Below, piece by piece: positions 15,184-23,570 of a DNA stretch of 34,834 nt. Each line of letters begins with the position of its first letter. The stretch's first letter is position 1. A program made the position numbers and the translations under genes. The notes beneath the pieces were generated by a model. It did not search any database and had not been told where the DNA came from. It was given only the letters and a program-made list of their open reading frames with translations. Origin of the DNA: Acidobacteriota bacterium (lineage in GTDB: Bacteria > Acidobacteriota > JAAYUB01); the NCBI GenBank assembly GCA_012517875.1, contig JAAYUB010000122.1, positions 1-34,834 of the forward strand, in the 5' to 3' direction.

Positions 15184-17157
15184 GTGAAGTGCCCCCAATG
15201 TCATGCGAGCATCGCCGAATTGGCCCGGCACTGCATGCAGTGCGGCCACAGGTTTTCGGATGACGACCTGGAGCGGATCCGGGCTTTTCAGGAATTGCGG
15301 CAACAGCTGCAGGTCGTCCGAAAGCAGGTTCGCGGGGTGTGGGAGAACCTGGACCAACTCGATGGTCGCGTCACGGCTTTGAGCGAACGCTTGGTGGCTG
15401 CCTCGGCCGAATCTCAGCCCAAACCCCAGGCAGCCGGGACGCTCACCGCGGACCAATCCGCGACACCGGAGCAGCAGCCGAAAACAGAGCCCGCCCCGGC
15501 GCCGATCGCTCCCTCCCAACAAACGCTGCACGCTGCTGCCCGGGCGCCGGAGATGGAGGTCCGCCTGGGGCAGAAGTGGATCCTGGCCATCGGTGTGATC
15601 ATCATTGTTCTGGCTGTGGGGTACTTTCTGAAGTACTCCTTTGACCGAGCCTGGATCGGTCCGGCCGGCCGGGTCGCGCTCGCGTTTGTATGGGGCATCG
15701 GGTTGCTCGTTGCAGGAGAGCTCTTCCGCCGTCGGGGTTACCGGGTTTTCGGGCTCTGTCTGGCTGGCGGCGGCGTGGCGGTTCTCTATTTCGCGACATT
15801 CGCCGGTTTCCAGATCTATCAACTATTCGGACAGGCCCTTGCCTTCGGTGTCATGGTCCTGATCACGGCGCTGGGCTGCGCCCTGGCAGTAGTCTATGAC
15901 AACAAATGGCTGGCGGCCCTGGCGATGATCGGCGGTTTCTTGACCCCACTCCTGCTCAGCACCGGTCAGGACAACCAGATCGCCTTGATGACCTACCTCA
16001 CGGTTCTGAACCTGGGCCTCCTGGCCATTGCCTTTCGCAAGCAGTGGGCCTTGCTGAACGCTCTGGGTTTCATTTTCACGTACATCATCTACTTCGCCTG
16101 GGGTGTCAACCACTACAATGTGTCGAAGTTCTGGCCGGCGATCATCTTCCTGAACATCTTTTACCTCATCTACACCCTGATGCCCTTTGCTTACCAGTGC
16201 TTTCGCGGCCGGATCGATCGCCTGTGGGGTTTCCTGATCATCACGCCGAACTCCTTGCTCGCCTTCGGTGTGAGTTACGGGCTCATCGCCGACCGCTCGG
16301 ACGGCATCTGGGCCAGCGTCGTATCGGTGGCCTACGCATTCATCTTTCTCGCCCTGGCCGCCTTCCTGGAGCGGCGGGGCCAGCGCAGCCTAGGCGCGTT
16401 CGTCGTGCTGCTGGCCAAGGCGATGTTGTTCCTGTTCATCACCGTGCCCATCATTTTCTCGGACCATTGGATCACCGTGTTCTGGGCAGCACAGGCGGTC
16501 GCGCTTGTCTGGATGGGCCTGCGGCTGGCCCGCCCCAGCTTGCAGCTCGCCGGCGCCGGTGTGCTGACCCTGGCCGGCGGCAAGCTGCTGCTCTGGGATT
16601 ATCTCGACAATTTCGATCTGGATCTGGGCAGCCTCTACTTCCCGGCCGGTTACATGAGTTGCGCGGCGGACCGCTGGTTGTCCGCCGCGGTGGTCATCGG
16701 ACTGACGATTGTGTTTTACCGGCTGGTGAAGTACTACCTGCCGCGTCCGGAGCATCAGGTGCTGCGCAGCACGCTGGCCACTCTGGCCGCGATCGGCTGG
16801 AGCGGGCTGCTGTTCTGCCTGCTCAACCTTGAGGTCAGCGCGTTTTTCTACGACTACCTGCCCACCGGACGGTTTGCGGCGGTATCTGTGCTCTGGAGCT
16901 TGTACTCGGTGATGCTCATGCTGCTGGGATTCCGGTGGAACCGGCCGTCGCTGCGTCGGCTGTCGCTGGCGTTGTTCAGCCTGACGATCCTCAAGGTGCT
17001 CATCTGGGACATGGCCGAAGTGAAAACCCCTTATCGTATCATCTCCTGCTTCGTCCTGGGGTTGCTGCTGGTTGGCGTATCGTATCTCTACCACCGCTAC
17101 AAGGAAGTGCTCTTGGGGCCGCGGCCTGAGGGGGGCAACCCGGAGGGACAATCATGA
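15184..17157 (+). CDS. DUF2339 multi-spanning membrane protein with zinc-ribbon and coiled-coil N-terminus
   Basis: The 657-residue protein starts with a zinc-ribbon (C3-x2-C6 and C17-x2-C20), a coiled coil (about 27-75) and a Pro/Gln/Ala-rich linker (80-120). From residue about 133 on there are some 15 or more hydrophobic helices. Segments such as VRLGQKWILAIGVIIIVLAV, GYRVFGLCLAGGGVAVLYF and AALAMIGGFLTPLLL match the DUF2339 family, of unknown function. The GTG start at 15184 is fixed by AGGAGG 5 bases upstream. Its stop overlaps the next gene by ATGA. DUF2339 and DUF3999 genes are paired in other bacteria, so a common envelope complex is likely; nothing in the sequence names the substrate or role. 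Confidence 0.85.
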   Translation: MKCPQCHASIAELARHCMQCGHRFSDDDLERIRAFQELRQQLQVVRKQVRGVWENLDQLDGRVTALSERLVAASAESQPKPQAAGTLTADQSATPEQQPKTEPAPAPIAPSQQTLHAAARAPEMEVRLGQKWILAIGVIIIVLAVGYFLKYSFDRAWIGPAGRVALAFVWGIGLLVAGELFRRRGYRVFGLCLAGGGVAVLYFATFAGFQIYQLFGQALAFGVMVLITALGCALAVVYDNKWLAALAMIGGFLTPLLLSTGQDNQIALMTYLTVLNLGLLAIAFRKQWALLNALGFIFTYIIYFAWGVNHYNVSKFWPAIIFLNIFYLIYTLMPFAYQCFRGRIDRLWGFLIITPNSLLAFGVSYGLIADRSDGIWASVVSVAYAFIFLALAAFLERRGQRSLGAFVVLLAKAMLFLFITVPIIFSDHWITVFWAAQAVALVWMGLRLARPSLQLAGAGVLTLAGGKLLLWDYLDNFDLDLGSLYFPAGYMSCAADRWLSAAVVIGLTIVFYRLVKYYLPRPEHQVLRSTLATLAAIGWSGLLFCLLNLEVSAFFYDYLPTGRFAAVSVLWSLYSVMLMLLGFRWNRPSLRRLSLALFSLTILKVLIWDMAEVKTPYRIISCFVLGLLLVGVSYLYHRYKEVLLGPRPEGGNPEGQS

Positions 17158-18512
17158 GCCGGCATCTGCTGGTGGGCATGTGGCTGGCGCTCGCCGCCGG
17201 AACGGCGTTGGCCCAGGTGGACAGCCCCACGACGGAGCAGTTCAAATATCAGGCGGAAATTCGGGGTTCAATCCGGCGGCATGCCGTCTGCCGAATCCCA
17301 CTTCCACTGGAACTGTTGTCCCGTAGCGAATCCAATTTGACCGACCTGCGGCTGTTCGACGCCGATGGGCGTGAAATTCCGTTCGTCGTCCGGTTCAGCC
17401 GCCTGCAGCCAAAGACAACCGAAGCCCCCCTCACGATCACCGGCTACGAACAGAGCCGGGGCGGCGTTCAACTGGTTGTCACGGTTCCTGAGGCGATGGG
17501 CGCTGTGAACGGGATCGAACTCACGATTCCGGAAAGGGACTTCCGGAAACAGGTCACGGTGATGGCGAACAATGCCGCCGGACCCGTCATCGGCCAGGAC
17601 ACGATTTATGATTTTTCATCCTACGTGGACTTGCGACGGACCCGGGTGGATTTTCCCGCCACCGATGCGCGGGTGCTGGTTCTGCGGATCACGGATTCCG
17701 AGACAATGCCGGAGAACCGCGACACTGTGCAAGTCACCGCCACGGGTCTGGAGATCATCTTCAGCCGAAGCTGGGCGAAGCAGCTTCGCATCGACACCGT
17801 CCTCGGACGATCGGTGCAGGCGGAACCTGGCGGCCCCCGCATCGACCGCTGGCTGCTGCGCCCCGTGCCGACCGCCCAGAATGCCAGCCGGCAGACGGTG
17901 ATCCATGTGCCCGTGCGCCTGCCCGCCGGTCGGATACTGTTCGACGTGGCTACGCCGGTTTTCTACCGCGCAGTGACCGTAGAGAGCAGCCTCGACGGCC
18001 GCGACGGGAGCTGGCAACCATTTGCCAGCGGCACCATCTGCGCATTCCCACTCGGCGGACAGCCGGAGCGACGGTTGCAGCTGGATCTGCCGGGTACCGG
18101 TATCGCGCGTTACCGGATCGCCATCGAAAACGGCGACAGCCCGCCGCTGGAAATCCGCTCGCTGTCGTTTGAAAGCCCGACCCGGGAGATTTTCTTCGTG
18201 GCCGACGACGCGCGGCAACCGTACCGGCTGATGGTGGGCGCCCGGTCGGTCCGCGCCCCCAACTATGACATCGAACGTTTCGGTGACAGCGATGCCTGGG
18301 CCGATCAGGCCCGGAATCAGGTCACCATGGGAGCGGTCACCGGCAATCCGGACTATGACCCTCAGGCAGGCACCTCCCGCCGGGCACAGGTGGAACGGAC
18401 GGTGCTTATCGCCGTGATCCTGGTGTTGGTGGTCGGTTTGGGATACTGGTTGTTCGTCCTGCTGCGGAAAGATGGCGTGGGCACTCCCTCCGGCGACAAA
18501 CCCGACGCCTGA
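17154..18512 (+). CDS. DUF3999-like exported protein with C-terminal membrane anchor
   Basis: The 452-residue protein has an N-terminal signal peptide (about 1-20, cleavage after TALA), a mostly beta-rich extracytoplasmic region, and one transmembrane helix near 415-436 (VLIAVILVLVVGLGYWLFVLL), followed by a short charged tail. This layout and its position after a DUF2339 gene match the DUF3999 family. It probably forms the periplasmic partner of the DUF2339 protein; the function of the family is unknown. Early segments (YQAEIRGSIRRHAVCRIPLP, LTDLRLFDADGREIPFVV) are typical of its beta-sandwich start. GGAGGG lies 7 bases before the ATG at 17154, which overlaps the previous stop. Confidence 0.78.
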   Translation: MSRHLLVGMWLALAAGTALAQVDSPTTEQFKYQAEIRGSIRRHAVCRIPLPLELLSRSESNLTDLRLFDADGREIPFVVRFSRLQPKTTEAPLTITGYEQSRGGVQLVVTVPEAMGAVNGIELTIPERDFRKQVTVMANNAAGPVIGQDTIYDFSSYVDLRRTRVDFPATDARVLVLRITDSETMPENRDTVQVTATGLEIIFSRSWAKQLRIDTVLGRSVQAEPGGPRIDRWLLRPVPTAQNASRQTVIHVPVRLPAGRILFDVATPVFYRAVTVESSLDGRDGSWQPFASGTICAFPLGGQPERRLQLDLPGTGIARYRIAIENGDSPPLEIRSLSFESPTREIFFVADDARQPYRLMVGARSVRAPNYDIERFGDSDAWADQARNQVTMGAVTGNPDYDPQAGTSRRAQVERTVLIAVILVLVVGLGYWLFVLLRKDGVGTPSGDKPDA

Positions 18513-19914
18513 GGCTGGCTTGGTCCGCGCGCTTATTATCATCGTATATCTGGCGGCTGTCGCTGTCGCCGGACTCTGGCACGTCCGCGCCTCCCGTCGG
18601 CCCGACGATTATTTCGTGGCCGGCCGGCGGGGTGCATTCTGGCAGGTCTTCGGCAGCCTGGGAGCGACAATTGTCGGCGCCTCGGCCACATTGGGAGTTT
18701 GCGGCATGGCGGCGACAAGCGGTTTTGGCGCGTCGGCGTGGCTGTGGGGCGGTGCGCTGGGTCTGATCGTCGCCGGTTGGGCCGCGCGACGGCTGCGACA
18801 AGCCGAGACGGTCTACACGGTGCCGGAGTATTTGGGCATCCAGTTCGGTCCGCTGGTCCGGCGTTTGTCCGGGCTGCTCATCGTCACGGGCTGGATCGGC
18901 GTGATCGCCGCTCAATTGCTGGCCATCGGTTGGATTGTCGGGCCGGTGGCGGATTGCCCCGCGCCACTGGCGATGACGGTCTCCGCCTTTCTCCTTGGTG
19001 CCTATGTGACGGCCGGCGGGCAAAAATCGGTCTTGCGGACGGATCTGCTTCAATTGGGGGCGCTGACCATCGGCATCACCATGCTGGGGGTGGCGGCTTG
19101 GCGGTCGCTGGCAGCGGGAGAGTCAGCTGCGCTGTTGCAGATGCGCTGGACGGATTTCATTGCCGATCTTCCCTCCCGGGGCGGCGATTACTTATCCCTG
19201 GCTTTGGTGACGTGCATCCTGTTTGCCACAGGACCGGACATCTTTTCCAGGTTTCTCTGCGCCCGGACCGCGATGACGTTCCGTCGCGCGGCGGTAGCCT
19301 GCGGTACGCTGCTGATTCCGTTCAGCCTCTGGATCTCCGCCATCGGTGTGATCGGCGCAACGGTCTTGCCCGTTACCAGAGGGGATGCCCTGCTGCCGAC
19401 CCTGACCGTCGCCGTGTTGCCCGAATGGGGGCAAGGGTTGGTGCTCGCAGGCCTGCTGGCCGCCGTCATCTCCTCGGCGGATACCTGCCTGCTGACGGCA
19501 TCCTCGATCCTGGTCATGGAGGTGTCGCCGGAGTCGGCCCACCCGGATCGGGACGCTTTTCGACGCCGGATGCGCGTCGCGGTTCCCCTGGTGTTGCTCG
19601 TTGCGCTGGTTGCCGCACTCATCTACCCATCGATCATCGGGGCACTCCTGACGGGATACCAGATTTATGCCGCGGCTGTCAGTCCGCTGCTTCTGCTGGC
19701 CGTGGCCGGTCAGGGGACGCGGATTGGCAACCGAATGGCTGCCGGGCTAAGTCTGGCGGGTGCCTTGGTGGGATTCGGAGCAGTCCTGACCGGATTCAGC
19801 TGGCTGCTGGCGGTCTGGTTCGGCTGTGTCGGAGGTGGGGTGCTCGGTGCTTGGGTTATGGATTGGCAAAAAAAAAGAGCCGTCCCGAAGGAACGGCTCC
19901 ATGCAGATGATTAA
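18472..19914 (+). CDS. Sodium/solute symporter (SSF) family transporter
   Basis: The protein has 480 residues and about 12-13 transmembrane helices. The family signature is visible in SRRPDDYFVAGRRGAFWQVFG-type spacing (about 41-60), followed by LGATIVGASATLGV, the VYTVPEYLGIQFG segment, and VLAGLLAAVISSADTCLLTASS (about 326-347), the usual SSF helix 9 motif. Substrate cannot be predicted. The ATG at 18472 overlaps DUF3999 by 41 bases; a TTG at 18520 with GAGG 5 bases upstream would remove the overlap and a hydrophilic 16-residue extension, and may be the real start. The last codons (19868-19899) contain the terminator of the convergent gene. Confidence 0.88.
   Translation: MAWALPPATNPTPEAGLVRALIIIVYLAAVAVAGLWHVRASRRPDDYFVAGRRGAFWQVFGSLGATIVGASATLGVCGMAATSGFGASAWLWGGALGLIVAGWAARRLRQAETVYTVPEYLGIQFGPLVRRLSGLLIVTGWIGVIAAQLLAIGWIVGPVADCPAPLAMTVSAFLLGAYVTAGGQKSVLRTDLLQLGALTIGITMLGVAAWRSLAAGESAALLQMRWTDFIADLPSRGGDYLSLALVTCILFATGPDIFSRFLCARTAMTFRRAAVACGTLLIPFSLWISAIGVIGATVLPVTRGDALLPTLTVAVLPEWGQGLVLAGLLAAVISSADTCLLTASSILVMEVSPESAHPDRDAFRRRMRVAVPLVLLVALVAALIYPSIIGALLTGYQIYAAAVSPLLLLAVAGQGTRIGNRMAAGLSLAGALVGFGAVLTGFSWLLAVWFGCVGGGVLGAWVMDWQKKRAVPKERLHADD
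19868..19899 (-). terminator. Rho-independent terminator of the secreted-protein gene, inside the symporter coding end
   Basis: On the minus strand GAGCCGT, a short GC inner stem and loop, ACGGCTC, then nine T. It lies 18 bases beyond the stop of the convergent minus-strand gene and wholly within the last codons of the plus-strand symporter, where it encodes the lysine/arginine-rich tail. Confidence 0.85.
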
Positions 19915-19916
19915 TC

Positions 19917-20375
19917 CTACTTGACGTAGATTTCGACAAAGTGCTTGGCGCCTTTGTCGCCGTTCTCGGCACGGACGCGGACCTGGAACAGGCCCCGCAG
20001 AATGAACTCAGCGGTGTTCGACTTCACTGTGGCAGCCAGTTGATCATACTCGGGAGTGCCGCTGGGAATATCGGCCGCCTGAGACAGAAAATTGATGTAG
20101 GCGGCATGGCGGACGGATTCATCGGTCGGCATGGCGGAACTCAGCCAGGTAAACCGCTCGTAGTACACGATTTCCTTCTTAGTCTTGATCACGATCATTT
20201 CCTTGCCGGTGCCGACATAGGCATTCAGGTCGGGCTTCTGCAAATTCAACTTCAGGTTCAGCGATTTGGCGTACTCGGATTCTGTAAATGCGACAGTGGT
20301 CTTGCCGATCGCGGCCAGTGGGGCGATGGAGAGGATCAGTCCGATGATCATCACGGTGGCGGTCAGTTTCTTCAT
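19917..20375 (-). CDS. Small secreted protein of unknown function
   Basis: I do not recognise this 152-residue protein. It has a clear signal peptide (MKKLTATVMIIGLILSIAPL, cleavage probably near residue 23-24), then a soluble basic domain with alternating strands: KTTVAFTESEYAKSLNLKLN, MIVIKTKKEIVYYERFTWL, and a C-terminal strand FQVRVRAENGDKGAKHFVEI. No cysteines and no lipobox are seen. Two ATG codons stand in tandem; the second (20375) is preferred because GAGGAG (20381-20386) is then 5 bases upstream instead of 2. Its base composition is less GC-rich than its neighbours. The gene is monocistronic with its own terminator and converges on the symporter. Confidence 0.75.
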   Translation of the reverse strand: MKKLTATVMIIGLILSIAPLAAIGKTTVAFTESEYAKSLNLKLNLQKPDLNAYVGTGKEMIVIKTKKEIVYYERFTWLSSAMPTDESVRHAAYINFLSQAADIPSGTPEYDQLAATVKSNTAEFILRGLFQVRVRAENGDKGAKHFVEIYVK

Positions 20376-20489
20376 CATGTCTCCTCGGAAGGTTGGTTTC
20401 GATAAAAAAGAGGGTTATTTTAACTTAAAGTTTCCCGCATCAATAACAAAATTATCGGGTGATCGAGAGGAATCCGATGTCGCGGGCAG

Positions 20490-20900
20490 TCAGTCCTGGA
20501 TGATGATTTCGTGGGTGATGGGGCAGGCCTTTTGCAACATCGCGGCAACTCCACAATATTTTTCCTGCGACAGGTTGACGGCTTTCTCCACTTTGTCACG
20601 CGCGATATTCGGGCCTGCCAGAATGTACCGGATATGGATCCGGGAAAAGATCTTCGGGTGATCGGTGGTCAGGTCGCCGGACACCTCCACCGAGAAGCGG
20701 GTGAATGAAACCCGCATCTTGGTCAGCAGACTCACCACGTCCATTCCGGTGCAACCCGCCAATCCGGTCAGCAGCAAGCCTTTGGGCCGCGGCCCCGAGT
20801 CGCGGCCGCCGTGTTCGAGGGCCGCATCCAGCCGGATGGCATGACCGTCCTGCGCGGCCGTGAACGCCAGACCTCCGTCCCACGCCACGGTTATATTCAT
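20490..20900 (-). CDS. OsmC/Ohr family protein
   Basis: OsmC-fold proteins are dimeric thiol peroxidases that reduce organic hydroperoxides, or relatives with other redox roles. The 136-residue protein has both reactive Cys positions: C50 in LLTGLAGCTGMDVVSLLTKM and C116 in QEKYCGVAAML. The usual PxxLLLxGLAGCT context and the C-terminal PITHEI strand are present. The ATG at 20900 gives the family start MNITVAWDGGLAF; upstream extension overlaps the radical SAM gene and was rejected. A GAGGGTGG stretch provides the ribosome site. It lies 10 bases downstream of a radical SAM gene on the same strand, so the two are probably co-transcribed. Confidence 0.9.
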   Translation of the reverse strand: MNITVAWDGGLAFTAAQDGHAIRLDAALEHGGRDSGPRPKGLLLTGLAGCTGMDVVSLLTKMRVSFTRFSVEVSGDLTTDHPKIFSRIHIRYILAGPNIARDKVEKAVNLSQEKYCGVAAMLQKACPITHEIIIQD

Positions 20901-20910
20901 GTCCACCCTC

Positions 20911-21909
20911 TCACTGGGAGTTTTGGTTGAAAACCCGCATCGAAATGTTCTCCCACAGTAACTGGGCGAACGAGATCTCGACGTACGACCGGATCGACAC
21001 ATAGCAGCCGCCGCAGGTGTTGTGGGCGGAGAATTCTCGAGCCATGCGGTCCTGGGTATCGAAATTGATCCGCTGGAGTGAACAGGGATTCAGGTTGCCC
21101 TCGGGTCGAACCACCATAAACCGGATGCCGGCGCTGCAGTTGGGGATGTTGCCCTCACGCATGAATCGCATAATGCCATCCAGGTTGTAATGGGAGTTTA
21201 CCACCCGGCGATAGACGCCCTGGCGCCGCTTGCAGCGCGCGAACAGTTGCTCCACAGCGTCGAGGTCTTCGGCTTTGCTCACGACGTACTCGAGGTTTCG
21301 GGTGCGGAGCGGCGTGTAGATGCTGAAGCTCAGGCAGACACCCCAGCGGTCGGCCGTCTGGATGATGTGTTCAAGCTCGCCGACATTCGCCGAGGTGATG
21401 GCGGTGTTGAGCACCACATCGCCATGGCCTTCGGCGGCCAGTTGCGGGATCACCTCATCCAAGATGTCGTACAAGCCGGGGATCAGTCGGAAGTCATCAT
21501 GTCGGGAATCGGGAAAGTCCAGTGAGATGGAGAACTGGTTCACCCCCGCTTCGCGGAACGCCCGGTAGCGCTCCAACGTCATCAGCGCGCCGTTGGAGAC
21601 CAGGATCGTGTAAGGGAAGAAGGGATTGAGCTTGACGGCCCGAACCACATCGAGCAGGTCGTCCCGGAGGAGCGGTTCACCGCCGGACAGTTGGATCACC
21701 GGCGGGTGGAACTGGTCGATGAATCTCCGGAAGCCCTCCGGTCTCATCCGTTCTTCGTCGGGGCGGTGGCCCTCGATGTCGCAATGCCGGCAGTTGGCGT
21801 TGCAGGAGAGGGTGGTCTCAAAGGATATGACCACCGGACGGCCAGAAAAAAAGTTCCGCGTTCCGTGCCAGATCAGCTGCGGTGCGTATTTCAGGGGAAT
21901 ATGGGGCAT
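20911..21909 (-). CDS. Radical SAM protein with C-terminal cysteine cluster (SPASM/twitch-like)
   Basis: The 332-residue enzyme has the radical SAM motif C36-x3-C40-x2-C43 (SCNANCRHCDIEG) and the GGEPLLR motif at 76-82. Additional cysteines at C258 (PNCSAG), C276 (NPCSLQR), C299 and C302 (NTCGGCY) are placed like the ligands of an auxiliary iron-sulfur cluster in the SPASM or twitch region, although the region is short. Related enzymes include MoaA-like and peptide-modifying radical SAM proteins. The substrate is unknown; no precursor peptide was recognised nearby. ATG 21909 has GAGGA 5 bases upstream and a promoter at 21940-21968. The OsmC gene follows directly, suggesting a shared sulfur or redox-linked job (inference). 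Confidence 0.87.
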   Translation of the reverse strand: MPHIPLKYAPQLIWHGTRNFFSGRPVVISFETTLSCNANCRHCDIEGHRPDEERMRPEGFRRFIDQFHPPVIQLSGGEPLLRDDLLDVVRAVKLNPFFPYTILVSNGALMTLERYRAFREAGVNQFSISLDFPDSRHDDFRLIPGLYDILDEVIPQLAAEGHGDVVLNTAITSANVGELEHIIQTADRWGVCLSFSIYTPLRTRNLEYVVSKAEDLDAVEQLFARCKRRQGVYRRVVNSHYNLDGIMRFMREGNIPNCSAGIRFMVVRPEGNLNPCSLQRINFDTQDRMAREFSAHNTCGGCYVSIRSYVEISFAQLLWENISMRVFNQNSQ

Positions 21910-21939
21910 GCTGTCCTCGGTTCAGGCAAATAACCGGAT

Positions 21940-21968
21940 ATGATAGTCAATGCGACCCGTAAATGCAA
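21940..21968 (-). promoter_or_regulatory. Promoter of the radical SAM-OsmC pair
   Basis: On the minus strand TTGCAT (21963-21968), 17 bp, TATCAT (21940-21945). Transcription would start near 21933, 24 bases before the ATG. It separates the pair from the dtd end of the isoprenoid operon. Confidence 0.6.
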
Positions 21969-22007
21969 TTCGCAATTTAGCTCAGAGGCACACACATCCG
22001 GATGTGC

Positions 22008-22457
22008 CTAGAAGACCTTCCGGCTGTCGAGCAGCAGGGTGACCGGGCCGTCGTTGACCAGTTCCACGTCCATATCGGCTTGGAACTCGCCGGTCGCCAC
22101 CGGAACAGGGCCGAGGCGGGCCAGACGGACGAACTCGTTGTACAACCGCTCGGCCGCCGCCGGTTCCATGGCATCGGAATATGATGGGCGACGGCCCTTC
22201 CGGCAATCCCCATGCAGGGTAAATTGGGAGACGACCAACAGCTCTCCCCCCACGTCTTGGATAGATAGATTCATCTTTCCCATAGGATCGTTGAAGATTC
22301 TCAGCTCAAGTGTTTTCTTGAGAATTAATTCAGCATCGGCCAAGGTGTCGTCATGCCCTATCCCCAACAGGAGGAGAATGCCGCGGCCGATGCTCCCTGT
22401 CACCAGGCCGTCCACCCGCACCGCCGCCCGCGACACCCGTTGAACCACGGCCCGCAT
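22008..22457 (-). CDS. dtd: D-aminoacyl-tRNA deacylase
   Basis: Dtd hydrolyses D-amino acids (and glycine) mischarged on tRNA, a translation quality-control step. The 149-residue length is standard. The start MRAVVQRVSRAAVRVDG, the active-site SQFTL at 77-81, and the NDGPVT motif at 135-140, which with SQFTL frames the substrate pocket, are all present. The ATG at 22457 lies 3 bases after ispG and its GGAGGG site is inside the ispG end, so it is the last gene of the uppS-cdsA-dxr-rseP-ispG-dtd run. A 7-bp inverted repeat (21986-22009) covers its stop codon but lacks a T tract. Confidence 0.96.
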   Translation of the reverse strand: MRAVVQRVSRAAVRVDGLVTGSIGRGILLLLGIGHDDTLADAELILKKTLELRIFNDPMGKMNLSIQDVGGELLVVSQFTLHGDCRKGRRPSYSDAMEPAAAERLYNEFVRLARLGPVPVATGEFQADMDVELVNDGPVTLLLDSRKVF

Positions 22458-22460
22458 GAA

Positions 22461-23561
22461 TCACGCCCTCCGGTCCGCTTCCTGGTTGGAGGCCGGCTGT
22501 TCGGCGAGGAAGCGCCGAACCTCGGCCACGAACGCCGCCACCAGGTTGTCGTTAGGTATTTTCTTCACCACTCGGCCCTTCTCCACGACAAGCGAGGCTG
22601 TCCGGCCGCAGGCGAGCCCGATGTCGGCTTCGGCCGCCTCACCGGGCCCGTTGACCTCACAGCCCATGACGGCGATCGTGATGGGCGCCTGCACGTCGGC
22701 CAGCTCCCGTTCCACCGCTTCGGTGATGGCGATCAGGTCGACGGCGGTCCGGCCGCACGAGGGGCACGAGATAAAGCGGGGACCGCGCTGCCGGATGCCC
22801 AGTGCCTTTAGAATTTCAAAACCGGCGTCGATTTCCTTTTCAGGCGGTGCAGTGAGCGACACCCGCAGGGTGTCGCCGATCCCGTCGAGCAGCAACGCGC
22901 CGATGCCGATGGCTGAAACCACCGTCCCCGCCGCCTGGGTGCCTGCCTCGGTCACACCCAGGTGCAGAGGGTACGGGACGCGCCGGGCCATGTCCCGGTA
23001 GGCGGCAACGGTGGTCGGCACATCGGACGCCTTCAGGGAGATCACGATGTCGTGAAAATCCAACTCCTCGAGCAGGGCCACGTGCCGCATGGCGCTTTCC
23101 ACCAGCGCCGTCGCCGTGGGATGGCCGTGCTGTTTCAGAATGTCCCGTTCCAGAGAGCCGGCATTGACACCGATCCGGATGGGCACCTGTCGGGCCTTGG
23201 CCTCTTCGACTACTCGCCGTGCTTTGTCGCGGCTGCCGATGTTTCCAGGATTGATGCGGATTTTATGGACGCCGGCGGCGAGCGCCGCGAGGGCCAGCGT
23301 GTGATCAAAGTGTATGTCCGCCACCAGGGGAATATGGATCTGGCGGACGATCTCGCCGAGCGCCGCCGCCGCCTGGGCGTCAACTACCGCGCAGCGGACC
23401 AGGTCGCACCCGCGCGCCTCCAGACGATGAATCTGGGCCACCGTGGCGGCCACATCCCGCGTGTCGGTGTTGGTCATCGACTGCACCGAAACCGAAGCGT
23501 CGCCGCCGACGCCGATGGAGCCGATCCGAACAGGACGTGACGGCCGCCGTTGGATGCGCAC
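22461..23561 (-). CDS. ispG: 4-hydroxy-3-methylbut-2-en-1-yl diphosphate synthase (IspG)
   Basis: IspG is the [4Fe-4S] enzyme that converts MEcPP to HMBPP, the sixth step of the DXP isoprenoid pathway. The 366-residue protein has the three cluster ligands C266, C269 (CPSCGR) and C301 (GCEVNGPGEA), with E308 as the fourth ligand, matching E. coli C270, C273, C305 and E312. The N-terminal TIM-barrel strands (VSVQSMTNTDTRD, VADIHFDHTLAL, KIRINPGNIG) are conserved. It starts with GTG at 23561, with GAGG 7 bases upstream, 9 bases after rseP. The length is the bacterial short form without the plant-type insertion. Confidence 0.97.
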   Translation of the reverse strand: MRIQRRPSRPVRIGSIGVGGDASVSVQSMTNTDTRDVAATVAQIHRLEARGCDLVRCAVVDAQAAAALGEIVRQIHIPLVADIHFDHTLALAALAAGVHKIRINPGNIGSRDKARRVVEEAKARQVPIRIGVNAGSLERDILKQHGHPTATALVESAMRHVALLEELDFHDIVISLKASDVPTTVAAYRDMARRVPYPLHLGVTEAGTQAAGTVVSAIGIGALLLDGIGDTLRVSLTAPPEKEIDAGFEILKALGIRQRGPRFISCPSCGRTAVDLIAITEAVERELADVQAPITIAVMGCEVNGPGEAAEADIGLACGRTASLVVEKGRVVKKIPNDNLVAAFVAEVRRFLAEQPASNQEADRRA

Positions 23562-23570
23562 GATAACGCC

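Noticed and set aside
20395-20489. Promoter for the small secreted protein (TTGATG, 15 bp, TAAAAT)
   Set aside because: Spacing of 15 bp is too short for confidence; the gap is AT-rich and many weak matches are expected.
21986-22009. Inverted repeat AGGCACA/TGTGCCT at the dtd stop
   Set aside because: No T tract; its role as terminator cannot be supported, although it may be a weak 3' structure.
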